Positions 32,120 through 39,497 of a DNA stretch of 39,497 bases are shown here, one piece after another. The notes below the pieces were generated by a model, which saw nothing but the letters and a program-made list of their open reading frames with translations, made no database searches and was not told the DNA's origin. Each line of letters opens with the position of its first letter. Position 1 is the stretch's first letter. The stretch is taken from assembly GCA_002336915.1 (NCBI GenBank), contig DDET01000022.1, positions 49,635 through 89,131 on the forward strand. Direction: 5' to 3'. The position numbers were made by a program, and so were the translations under genes. Origin of the DNA: Bacteroidetes bacterium UBA1947. Its GTDB lineage: Bacteria; Bacteroidota; Bacteroidia; Chitinophagales; Chitinophagaceae.

Positions 32120-33214
32120 TCAGAACCCCATCCTGATAATTCCGCCTGCTATAACATCGTCACCCTCGTAAAATACCGCCGATTGGCCGGGTGCAATACT
32201 ATTGACCGCATGGTGAAACTGTACCTGTACCGAGTCGCCCATGGGCTGTAAAATGCTTTCAGTACCGGGGTCGCGGTAGCGAATCTTGGTAACGGCCTCC
32301 ATGTTTGGGGCTATGGCGGCATATTTCACCATATTCAGGCCGGAGACCAGCATTTCGCTTTGCTGCAGTTCTTCAGCTTCGCCGAGAACAATGGTATTGG
32401 TCTCAGGGATGATCTTTGTAACGAATACAGGCCTGCCCAAAGCAATATCCAGGCCTTTGCGCTGGCCTATGGTATAGAAAGGATAACCACGGTGTTTACC
32501 CACTTTTTCGCCGTTGGTCAGCACGAAATCACCACCCTCCACTTCAGCTTCCAGTTCAGGCAATTGCCTTTTCAGGAAGCCCCGGTAGTCGTTATCGGGC
32601 ACAAAACATATTTCGTAGCTCTCGGCTTTTTTGGACAATTCTGAATAGCCCAGGTCGAAAGCAAGCTGTCGCACTTCGGTCTTCAGCATATCGCCAAGGG
32701 GGTACAGGCTGCGGCTAAGGCATTCCTGGCCCAGGCCCCAGAGCACGTAGCTTTGGTCTTTAGTAAGGTCTTTGGCCTTTGAGAGCACAAAACGGCTGTT
32801 CTCTTCGCGCACCTTTACATAGTGCCCGGTAGCGATGAAGTCGCAATCGAGGGCATTGGCACGCTTGAGGAGGGCTGCCCATTTGATGTGGGTATTGCAG
32901 AGCACGCAGGGGTTTGGTGTGCGGCCTGCTATATATTCTTCAACAAAATTCTGGATAACGAAACCGTCAAATTCTTCACGGATATCGAGTATGTAGTGCG
33001 GAAAGCCATGCTCCACGGCAGCCATGCGGGCATCGTTAAAGGAATCGAGGTTGCAGCAACCGGTCTCCTTTTTGCCTCCGCCCGATGCGGCATAGTCCCA
33101 TGTTTTCATGGTGATGCCCACTACCTCATAACCCTGGTTATGAAGCATCAATGCGGTAACGGTACTGTCTATACCGCCACTCATGGCCACTAATACCTTT
33201 CCGTTCCTGCTCAT
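32120..33214 (-). CDS. mnmA: tRNA-specific 2-thiouridylase MnmA
   Basis: Thiolates U34 of tRNAs for Lys, Glu and Gln. The 364-residue product has the PP-loop AMSGGIDST near residue 9 for ATP binding. It has the family pattern TPNPCVLCNTHIKW (catalytic Cys of the persulfide pair near 105) and SYEICFVPD (second catalytic Cys near 200). GHYVKV and DQSYVLWGL blocks are typical. The C-terminal beta-barrel for tRNA binding ends in GGIIRMGF. An inserted GGGKKETGCCNLDS stretch near 47-60 is normal for the Bacteroidota form. It is divergent from aroB, with about 100 bases between the starts. A TAAATTTG element on the minus strand ends eight bases before the ATG. Confidence 0.95.
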   Translation of the reverse strand: MSRNGKVLVAMSGGIDSTVTALMLHNQGYEVVGITMKTWDYAASGGGKKETGCCNLDSFNDARMAAVEHGFPHYILDIREEFDGFVIQNFVEEYIAGRTPNPCVLCNTHIKWAALLKRANALDCDFIATGHYVKVREENSRFVLSKAKDLTKDQSYVLWGLGQECLSRSLYPLGDMLKTEVRQLAFDLGYSELSKKAESYEICFVPDNDYRGFLKRQLPELEAEVEGGDFVLTNGEKVGKHRGYPFYTIGQRKGLDIALGRPVFVTKIIPETNTIVLGEAEELQQSEMLVSGLNMVKYAAIAPNMEAVTKIRYRDPGTESILQPMGDSVQVQFHHAVNSIAPGQSAVFYEGDDVIAGGIIRMGF

Positions 33215-33221
33215 CAGGCTG

Positions 33222-33229
33222 CAAATTTA
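33222..33229 (-). promoter_or_regulatory. Predicted -7 element for mnmA
   Basis: TAAATTTG on the minus strand fits TAnnTTTG exactly. Its closeness to the ATG implies a leaderless or very short 5' end. No TTG is seen at the usual -33 spacing. Confidence 0.35.
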
Positions 33230-33290
33230 CGATATTAAGGGAATATCGGGATTTAAGCTGTTTATAGGGTAATAGAGAGCGCAGAAACAG

Positions 33291-33298
33291 TAAATTTG
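33291..33298 (+). promoter_or_regulatory. Predicted -7 element for the aroBAC operon
   Basis: TAAATTTG fits TAnnTTTG exactly and ends 15 bases before the aroB ATG. Its last bases include the TTG that starts the longest frame, which argues for the later ATG. Confidence 0.4.
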
Positions 33299-33313
33299 AC
33301 TATTATTATTCAA

Positions 33314-34336
33314 ATGCAATACCCTGTTTCATTTCAAAGCGGCACAGTGCAATATTTGTTGCAGAGTTCCTTTCGTTCATTCGCAAAACTTGTGGATGAA
33401 GGCAATTGTATATTTATCACGGACAGTAACATAGCCGCATTATACGCTAAGCATTTCGAGGGCAGGAAGCTAATTGTAATACCTGCGGGGGAAGATCATA
33501 AAAACCTGCAAACCATTGAACAGATAGTAAAGCAATTGCTGCAGCTTGAAGCGCACAGGAAGTCATTTCTCATAGGCGTGGGCGGCGGTGTGATCACAGA
33601 TATTGCCGGTTTTGTCGCTTCGGTGTATATGCGGGGAATTTCTTTTGGTTTTATCCCTACATCACTGTTAGGGATGGTGGATGCTGCTATCGGTGGAAAG
33701 AACGGAGTAGATGTGGGGCTGTATAAAAATGTAGCCGGCAATTTTAAGCAGCCCGAATTCATTTTATACGACACAACATTTTTGAAAACGCTGCCGGAAG
33801 AAGAGTGGAGCAATGGCTTCGCCGAGATAATAAAATATGCCTGCCTGTTTGATAAGGTGATGTTTGATGAATTGAGCGTAAATGATGTAGCGCATTATAA
33901 AGATCATGAAGCTGCGCTGCTGTCGTTGATAAACAGGTGTGTAGCATGGAAAAATCAAACCGTACTGGCCGATGAGACAGAGCAAGGTGAACGAAAGCTT
34001 TTGAACTTCGGGCATACACTGGGACATGCTATTGAAAATCTATACAAGCTGCCGCACGGGCATGCCGTGGCAATAGGCATGGTAGCTGCATGCAGGATAT
34101 CGGAAGAAGTAAGCGGGCTTAGTAGTTCAACTACGGAACAACTAAGAGTACTATTGCAGCAATATGTTTTGCCGGTCGCATATAAATTTGATGTAGAAAA
34201 AGTTATGGAGCTATTGATAAGGGATAAAAAGAGAAGGGCAGAAAGTATTGATTATATTGTTCTTGAGGGCATTGGTAAGGCTGTGATCACGTCTTTGCCC
34301 TTTGAACAAATTAAACAGGCAATAGCCACACTCTAA
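33314..34336 (+). CDS. aroB: 3-dehydroquinate synthase
   Basis: Second step of the shikimate pathway: DAHP to 3-dehydroquinate, using NAD and a divalent metal. The 340-residue product has the NAD-binding stretch GVGGGVITDIAGFVAS near residue 90 and the substrate segment PTSLLGMVDAAIGGKNGVD near 115. The metal ligands are Glu in NGFAEIIKYA near 175, His in LNFGHTLGHAIE near 233 and His in PHGHAVAIGM near 251. The start is ATG 33314; six extra codons upstream begin with TTG inside the promoter. The stop codon is two bases before the aroA ATG, so translation is probably coupled. Confidence 0.95.
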   Translation: MQYPVSFQSGTVQYLLQSSFRSFAKLVDEGNCIFITDSNIAALYAKHFEGRKLIVIPAGEDHKNLQTIEQIVKQLLQLEAHRKSFLIGVGGGVITDIAGFVASVYMRGISFGFIPTSLLGMVDAAIGGKNGVDVGLYKNVAGNFKQPEFILYDTTFLKTLPEEEWSNGFAEIIKYACLFDKVMFDELSVNDVAHYKDHEAALLSLINRCVAWKNQTVLADETEQGERKLLNFGHTLGHAIENLYKLPHGHAVAIGMVAACRISEEVSGLSSSTTEQLRVLLQQYVLPVAYKFDVEKVMELLIRDKKRRAESIDYIVLEGIGKAVITSLPFEQIKQAIATL

Positions 34337-34338
34337 AC

Positions 34339-35613
34339 ATGCAAGCAATCGTTAGTCCCGGGCATGTGAATGGTACCATAAAAGCACCACCGTCGAAAAG
34401 CATGATGCAGCGCGTATGTGCCGCGGCATTATTGCATAAGGGTAAGACCACAATACATAACGCCGGTACATCGGCCGATGATAAGGCGGCGCTGGGTATC
34501 ATTCAGCAACTGGGTGCGACTGTAACTTTCATTGATGATAAGATAAAAGTGGCAAGTAATGGACTGAACCCAATAAGCGATCATATTTTTTGTGGGGAGA
34601 GCGGTTTGTCGGCGCGTTTGTTCACGCCTATTGCTGCATTAAGTGATAAGCCGATAAAAATAGACGGCGAGGGAAGCCTCTTGCAAAGGCCCATGGGCGA
34701 GCTGGGGCATATACTACCCGAGTTGGGTGTGCAGGTGAATAATTTTACGGGCAAACTACCTTTTGAAGTGCAGGGGCCTTTAAAAGCCAACACAATAAAA
34801 ATAGATGGTTCGGTAAGTTCACAATATCTGAGCGGCTTGCTGTTTGCATATTGTTTCTCTGATACCGCAGATGTTGTGATATCCGTTGATGAGCTAAAGA
34901 GCAGGCCGTATGTGGATATGACATTAGAAGTGCTGGCGTACTTTGGCCGGCCGGTGCGTAATGACGATTACAGAGCATTTTATATAGAGCCCGCAACGTT
35001 TACAGATGCGGCAGAAGTGGAAATAACCATAGAGGGCGACTGGAGTAGCGCAGCTGCAATGTTGGTTGCCGGTGCTATTGCGGGAGATGTTACCGTGGAA
35101 GGTTTGAATATTAACTCGGTGCAGGCCGACCGGGCGATACTGCAGGTGCTGGAACTAGCTGGTGCAACACTGGAAAAGCATGATGACCGTGTAAGGGCAT
35201 CAAGGACCGGCCTGAAGGAGTTTGAATTTGATGCAACACAGTGCCCCGATATTTTTCCGGTAGTATCGATACTGGCATGCTGGTGCAGGGATGAAAGCTG
35301 TATAAGCGGTATGCACAGACTGTGGCATAAAGAAAGCAACCGCGCGGAGAGTATAGCTGAAATGCTGTTGCAGTTCAATATATTCTTTTCGATAGAGGAC
35401 GATATGCTATGCATCAGCGGCAATGAAGGTGCATGGGGTTGCTATATAGATTCGTACAACGATCACAGGATCGTGATGGCGGCAAGCATAGGCGCGCTGA
35501 GGGCAGATAGCAAAGTGACCATAGATAATGCAGAGGCCGTGAATAAATCATACCCCGGTTTTTTTGAGGATCTGGCTTCGTTGGGCGTAATTTGCACTTT
35601 TAATAAGGACTAA
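34339..35613 (+). CDS. aroA: 3-phosphoshikimate 1-carboxyvinyltransferase (EPSP synthase)
   Basis: Joins shikimate-3-phosphate and phosphoenolpyruvate. The 424-residue product has PPSKSMMQR near residue 17 (Lys and Arg ligands), CGESGLSARLFT near 88, the SSQYLSGLL block near 157 and HKESNRAESIAEML near 332. DIFPVV near 304 holds the catalytic Asp. The inhibitor-binding loop differs from E. coli: GNAGTAMRP becomes GESGLSARL, so Thr97 and Pro101 are both replaced by Leu. These are positions where changes reduce glyphosate binding in other enzymes, but the effect here is unknown. It is tightly packed between aroB (two-base gap) and aroC (one-base gap). Confidence 0.94.
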   Translation: MQAIVSPGHVNGTIKAPPSKSMMQRVCAAALLHKGKTTIHNAGTSADDKAALGIIQQLGATVTFIDDKIKVASNGLNPISDHIFCGESGLSARLFTPIAALSDKPIKIDGEGSLLQRPMGELGHILPELGVQVNNFTGKLPFEVQGPLKANTIKIDGSVSSQYLSGLLFAYCFSDTADVVISVDELKSRPYVDMTLEVLAYFGRPVRNDDYRAFYIEPATFTDAAEVEITIEGDWSSAAAMLVAGAIAGDVTVEGLNINSVQADRAILQVLELAGATLEKHDDRVRASRTGLKEFEFDATQCPDIFPVVSILACWCRDESCISGMHRLWHKESNRAESIAEMLLQFNIFFSIEDDMLCISGNEGAWGCYIDSYNDHRIVMAASIGALRADSKVTIDNAEAVNKSYPGFFEDLASLGVICTFNKD

Positions 35614-35614
35614 C

Positions 35615-36592
35615 ATGAACACATTCGGCACACTATTTCGCATCTCTATTTTCGGTGAATCGCATGGTAAGGCGGTGGGCGTTACTATAGATGGCTGTCC
35701 CGCGGGCATAGATATGGATGTGAATGACTTCCTTGCCGACCTTGAGCGCCGCAAGCCCGGTGCCGCAGGCACTACGCCAAGGCTTGAAGAGGATGCGCCA
35801 AATATCATCAGCGGTGTATTCAAAGGTAAAACCACCGGTTCGCCCATTACCATATTATTCGAAAACAAAAATGTACAGTCCGCCGACTATGATGCGATAA
35901 AGGGTACGCCAAGGCCGGGGCATGCAGATTTTGTGCTGCATAAAAAGTTCAATGGCTTTAATGACTACAGGGGTGGGGGGCATTCATCAGGCAGGCTAAC
36001 GCTTGCTATTGTTGCTGCAGGCGTGGTGGCAAAGAAGATATTAAGCCCTGTGGAAGTAAATGCGACATTAGCAGAAGCAGGCGGCACCACAGATATCGAA
36101 GCAGCCATAGCAAAAGCACTGGTGCAGCAGGATAGCATAGGCGGTATAGTATCCTGCAGTGTAAAAGGATTGCCATTAGGTTTAGGCGAACCATTCTTTA
36201 ATTCAGCGGAATCGCTCATCAGCCATATGATATTCTCGGTACCTGCCATTAAGGGTATTGAGTTTGGCAATGGCTTTACTGCAACAAAGATGTATGGCAG
36301 CGAACACAACGATGCCATCCTAGACGAAAAGGGAACTACCAAAACAAATAATGCAGGCGGTATAAACGGCGGCATAACAAATGGGAACGAATTGTTCTTC
36401 CGAGTAGCGGTAAAGCCTACAAGCAGCACGCCGCAATTGCAACATACCTGGAATGAGGCTAGCCAAAAAGTAGAATCATTTAAAGTAAAAGGCAGGCATG
36501 ATCTCTGCATCGCATTAAGAGTGCCTGTGGTAGTAGAGGCAGCAGCGGCTATAGCGCTGGCAGACCTTTTGCTGATCAGTAAAGTTTATTAG
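35615..36592 (+). CDS. aroC: Chorismate synthase
   Basis: Last step of the shikimate pathway: EPSP to chorismate, needing reduced FMN. The 325-residue product has the three family signatures: GESHGKAVG near residue 13, the RPGHAD and DYRGGGHSSGRLT block near 90-127, and the C-terminal GRHDLCIALRVPVVVEA near 288. Length is slightly shorter than E. coli AroC (361), mainly through a shorter middle and C-terminus, as often in this phylum. The ATG is one base after the aroA stop codon. Its stop codon overlaps that of the convergent downstream gene by four bases (TTAG). Confidence 0.95.
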   Translation: MNTFGTLFRISIFGESHGKAVGVTIDGCPAGIDMDVNDFLADLERRKPGAAGTTPRLEEDAPNIISGVFKGKTTGSPITILFENKNVQSADYDAIKGTPRPGHADFVLHKKFNGFNDYRGGGHSSGRLTLAIVAAGVVAKKILSPVEVNATLAEAGGTTDIEAAIAKALVQQDSIGGIVSCSVKGLPLGLGEPFFNSAESLISHMIFSVPAIKGIEFGNGFTATKMYGSEHNDAILDEKGTTKTNNAGGINGGITNGNELFFRVAVKPTSSTPQLQHTWNEASQKVESFKVKGRHDLCIALRVPVVVEAAAAIALADLLLISKVY

Positions 36593-37479
36593 ACTATATC
36601 TGTATTGTCATCCACCAGCAGGCGCATCAGTTGCTGTATCTCGTCTGCCTTGGTTTCTTCCCTGCGATAGCGGTAGCAAAGGCTCAGCTCTTCCAGCATT
36701 TTAAATATCACGCGCTTTGACGTAAGCGGCGTAAAATACAGGTCCTTATCGTGTGCATTTATTTTGCGCAGGTAGGTATCCACATCTTTCTGTGTATACA
36801 CCATGCCGTTTATCGGATCCACATAAAATTGTATCTGCTGTACGCCCTCATCATCGGGGCTGTAGAAATGATGCAGGGTATCCACGTATGCCATTACAAA
36901 CTGCCGTGGCAGGTCTATGGCAAATATGGGTATGTCCAACAACTCGCAAAGGGCGAGGTACAACACACCAAATGAGTATGCATTTCCCTGTTTGCTCTCC
37001 AGTACCTGGTTGATGAAAAAGTGTTTTGGTTCTCTTTCGGTCAGCTCATGGCCCTGCAGCTTATAATAATTGTAGAGTATGCTGTTGAATACATTTACCT
37101 GCTCCAGTGCAGTGAGGTAGTTGTTCAGCTCCAGCCACACATTACGGCGCACCTGGTCGAACTGGGAAAGTATAGCAGGCACATTAAGGTCGGGAAACTG
37201 GTAACGTGCAACAAGTATAGCGCCTCTCAGGAGCTCGGGGTGTTTGGATCGTCCCCATTCCATAAAGTCGTGCTGCAGGTCCTGGAAGTGCACACGATGT
37301 ATCAATACTTCTATACGCTCCTGTACCGCCTGGTCTTCGGTTACTTCCCAAAGATGCTCCAGGTTGGGTATGATCTCCTTACCATAATTCAGCAGTTTCT
37401 CGGCCACCGTATCAAACACTTCATCATCAGGGTCGTCAATAAGTGTCAAGAGTGCTGATATCTCTTTGTTTTGCTGCAT
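36589..37479 (-). CDS. SirB1-like protein (transglutaminase-like fold) with helical repeats
   Basis: A 296-residue cytoplasmic protein. The first 75 residues are helical and look like HEAT-type repeats (LLTLIDDPDDEVFDTVAEKL). The next part (about 100-230) matches the SirB1/Transglut_core2 pattern: NVFNSILYNYYKLQG near 128, then GNAYSFGVLYLALCELLDIPIFAIDLPRQFVMAYVD near 165-200. The catalytic Cys of true transglutaminases is not evident, so it may be non-enzymatic. A C-terminal helical region follows. The family is widespread but its role is poorly known. It is convergent with aroC and lies 63 bases downstream of topA on the same strand, so it may be read from the topA promoter. Confidence 0.8.
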   Translation of the reverse strand: MQQNKEISALLTLIDDPDDEVFDTVAEKLLNYGKEIIPNLEHLWEVTEDQAVQERIEVLIHRVHFQDLQHDFMEWGRSKHPELLRGAILVARYQFPDLNVPAILSQFDQVRRNVWLELNNYLTALEQVNVFNSILYNYYKLQGHELTEREPKHFFINQVLESKQGNAYSFGVLYLALCELLDIPIFAIDLPRQFVMAYVDTLHHFYSPDDEGVQQIQFYVDPINGMVYTQKDVDTYLRKINAHDKDLYFTPLTSKRVIFKMLEELSLCYRYRREETKADEIQQLMRLLVDDNTDIV

Positions 37480-37542
37480 AAAGAAGCGTTTCTCTCACAA
37501 TTAAGGTACAAAATATCCGGTAATATTTTCTTTTGCCCGGTG

Positions 37543-39497
37543 TTATTTCTTTTTACCTCTCGCTGTTTTTTTAGGAGGGTTCGCTTTTATGTCTTCTATG
37601 ATCGCTTTTACTTCCTCGATCGTAAGATCGGCAGCAGTTTCAGTTTTTTCTTTCGGGATCTTGTAGTTGCGCAGGCCTTGCTTGATGTATGGGCCGTATG
37701 GGCCTTTGAGTATCTTGATCTTTTCTTTCTCAAATATCTTGATGGTACTCTCGGCAGCAGCTTTTCTTTTTTCTTCTATAAGCGGAGCCACTTCATCCAG
37801 TTCTACGGTATAAGGGTCCATCTCTTTTTTCAGCGAATAGAATTTGCCATCGTGCTGTGCGTATGGACCAAAGCGACCTATGTTCACCGTTACCTCTTCA
37901 CCTTCAAACAGGCCAAGCTTCCTTGGAAGTTTGAAGAGTTCCATCGCCTCTTCCATCGTTATGGTCTCAATGCTTTGAGTAGGGCGCAATTTTGCAAAGC
38001 GTGGTTTTTCTTCTTCCTCGCTCAGGCCTATCTGCACCATGGGGCCATACCTGCCCAGGCGGGCTACTACGGGCTTGCCGCTTACTGCATCAACACCCAG
38101 TTCGCGTTCACCTTTTGCGCGCGCCGCATTCTCAATAGTATATTCAACAGTTTCGTGGAAGGGCAGATAGAAATCATCTATCATTTTGCTCCATACTGTT
38201 TTGCCTAATGCGATCTCGTCAAATTCTTCTTCTATTTTGGCCGTAAAGCTGTAATCCATTACACGCTTAAAGTGCTCGGCAAGGAAATCAGTAACTACCA
38301 TACCCAGGTCGGTAGGGAACAGCTTGTACTTCTCCGCGCCTGTATTTTCCGATGCAGTTTCTTCCGTTACCTTATCGTCTTTCAGCGACAGTATTTTGAA
38401 TTCGCGTTTTACGCCTTCTTTATCTCTTTTCTCTACATAGCCCCTTGCCTGCACCGTGCTTATCGTCGGTGCATAGGTAGAGGGACGGCCAATGCCCAGC
38501 TCTTCCAGTTTTTTCACCAGAGAGGCTTCCGTATATCTTGGCAGCGGACGTGTAAAGCGTTCTGTAGCTTTCATTTCCTGCAGGTCCAGTACCTGGCCTA
38601 CTACCAACGGTGGCAGCATGCCTTCGTTCTCTTCTTCTGCATCTTCTTCGTCCTTGCTCTCCGTATATACTTTAAGGAAGCCGTCAAAACGCATCACTTC
38701 ACCTGTCGCAGTAAGTGCATCGGGCTGGGTGGATACTTCTATCTTGGCTATCGTACGTTCCAGTACTGCATCTGCCATCTGGCTGGCCATGGTACGTTTC
38801 CACACCAGTTCGTACAGGCGCTGCGTATCTGCATCACCCACATCGTTGGTGTTCATATCGGTGGGCCTGATGGCCTCATGCGCTTCCTGTGCCGATTCGT
38901 TCTTGTTCTGGTACTTGCGTAGCTGGTAGTACTTATCGCCGTACAGCGATGTTACTGCTGTACGCACCATATCGTTTGCTGTTTCGGAGAGGCTTACGGA
39001 GTCAGTACGCATATAGGTGATATGCCCGTTCTCATATAGCTTTTGTGCTATCAGCATGGTCTTGGAAACCGAGTAGCCCAGCTTGCGACTGGCCTCCTGC
39101 TGTAAGGTAGAAGTAGTAAAGGGTGCTGCGGGCGATTTTTTACCGGGTTTTACCTGTATATCTTTAACCGTGTATTTGGCGCCAATGCATTTCTGCAGGT
39201 AATTATTGGCTGTGGTAAGCTCCTTTAATTTATCCGAGCCATCGGCTTTAAAGGTTACCTTCTTATTATTAATGTCTTCCGCGCGGAAGAACGCTTCTAT
39301 CTTAAAGCTGCTGGTAGCGGTGAAGCGGGTTATTTCCCTTTCGCGCTCTACGATCAGGCGTACTGCTACAGATTGCACACGGCCTGCGGACAGGTTATTG
39401 CGCATACTCATCTTGCGCCACAATACGGGTGAAAGCTCGAAGCCCACTATACGGTCCAGTATGCGGCGTGCTTGCTGGGCATTCACCAGGTTCATAT
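37543..39497 (-). CDS. topA: DNA topoisomerase I, 5' end beyond the window
   Basis: A type IA topoisomerase that relaxes negative supercoils. About 650 codons of the C-terminal part are present; the TOPRIM domain and start codon lie past base 39497. The visible part opens with MNLVNAQQARRILDRIVGFELSP and LSAGRVQSVAVRL. The active-site Tyr follows in GHITYMRTDS, about 160 residues into the fragment. HEAIRPTD, GRPSTYAPTISTVQ and YVEKRDKEG are the usual later blocks. The end consists of topoisomerase C-repeat units (GRYGPMVQIG, GRFGPYAQHDG, GPYGPYIKQGLRNYKIP) without zinc fingers, and a Lys-rich tail. The first Met visible is internal, not the true start. Confidence 0.95.
   Translation of the reverse strand, partial: MNLVNAQQARRILDRIVGFELSPVLWRKMSMRNNLSAGRVQSVAVRLIVEREREITRFTATSSFKIEAFFRAEDINNKKVTFKADGSDKLKELTTANNYLQKCIGAKYTVKDIQVKPGKKSPAAPFTTSTLQQEASRKLGYSVSKTMLIAQKLYENGHITYMRTDSVSLSETANDMVRTAVTSLYGDKYYQLRKYQNKNESAQEAHEAIRPTDMNTNDVGDADTQRLYELVWKRTMASQMADAVLERTIAKIEVSTQPDALTATGEVMRFDGFLKVYTESKDEEDAEEENEGMLPPLVVGQVLDLQEMKATERFTRPLPRYTEASLVKKLEELGIGRPSTYAPTISTVQARGYVEKRDKEGVKREFKILSLKDDKVTEETASENTGAEKYKLFPTDLGMVVTDFLAEHFKRVMDYSFTAKIEEEFDEIALGKTVWSKMIDDFYLPFHETVEYTIENAARAKGERELGVDAVSGKPVVARLGRYGPMVQIGLSEEEEKPRFAKLRPTQSIETITMEEAMELFKLPRKLGLFEGEEVTVNIGRFGPYAQHDGKFYSLKKEMDPYTVELDEVAPLIEEKRKAAAESTIKIFEKEKIKILKGPYGPYIKQGLRNYKIPKEKTETAADLTIEEVKAIIEDIKANPPKKTARGKKK

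Noticed and set aside
37471..38208. A 245-codon plus-strand open frame opposite topA
   Set aside because: Phe/Tyr-rich antisense reading of well-conserved topoisomerase sequence, with no domain of its own.

Overview
The window looks like chromosomal DNA of a Bacteroidota bacterium, most likely of the Chitinophagaceae or a close relative. Four things point that way: type IX secretion (T9SS) C-terminal sorting domains on several secreted proteins, SprB-type repeats, promoter elements of the TAnnTTTG class with an upstream TTG instead of sigma-70 boxes, and a lack of clear Shine-Dalgarno sequences. Housekeeping genes dominate. There is no prophage, integrase, CRISPR array or intact insertion sequence.

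Layout. 1-2012: a tRNA-Ser/tRNA-Pro pair (the Pro gene is cut by the window edge) and dnaA, all on the minus strand. 2013-5014: a 5'-nucleotidase split over two overlapping genes, then the antiporter gene nhaA. 5015-10124: a branched-chain-type E2 acyltransferase, lptD, and a divergent N-acetylmuramoyl-L-alanine amidase. 10282-11912: two tandem paralogous EGF-like secreted proteins, a strong terminator and a patch of REP-like palindromes. 11913-14823: the cytochrome c maturation genes ccmE and ccmF. 15020-21025: arginase-family hydrolase, SprB-repeat T9SS protein, MFS permease, metallo-beta-lactamase-fold hydrolase and a stand-alone response regulator, all on the plus strand. 21026-21642: a 617-base non-coding stretch full of palindromes, with one perfect DnaA box. 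21643-26318: TolB-like propeller, fluoride channel crcB, cytidine deaminase, sucB and an RsmB-type RNA methyltransferase. 26428-31989: a minus-strand cluster of a lipoprotein and two T9SS subtilases, one of which is a fusion of two complete subtilase domains. 32120-39497: mnmA diverging from a compact aroB-aroA-aroC operon, a SirB1-like protein, and the 3' part of topA running off the window.

Functional links. CcmE and CcmF act together in haem delivery to cytochrome c; CcmE carries the CxxxY variant of the haem-binding site. AroB, AroA and AroC cover three steps of the shikimate pathway and are almost certainly co-transcribed. The split 5'-nucleotidase pair probably rebuilds a UshA-like enzyme from two polypeptides. 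LptD and the amidase both serve the cell envelope.

Most unusual points: the palindrome-dense 21026-21642 region, the fused double subtilase, the tandem EGF-domain paralogues beside a REP cluster, a Phe in the DNA-binding signature of DnaA, and a short AT-rich repeat family found in several intergenic gaps. I found no convincing new defence or mobile system. All assignments come from reading the sequence; no database search was run.
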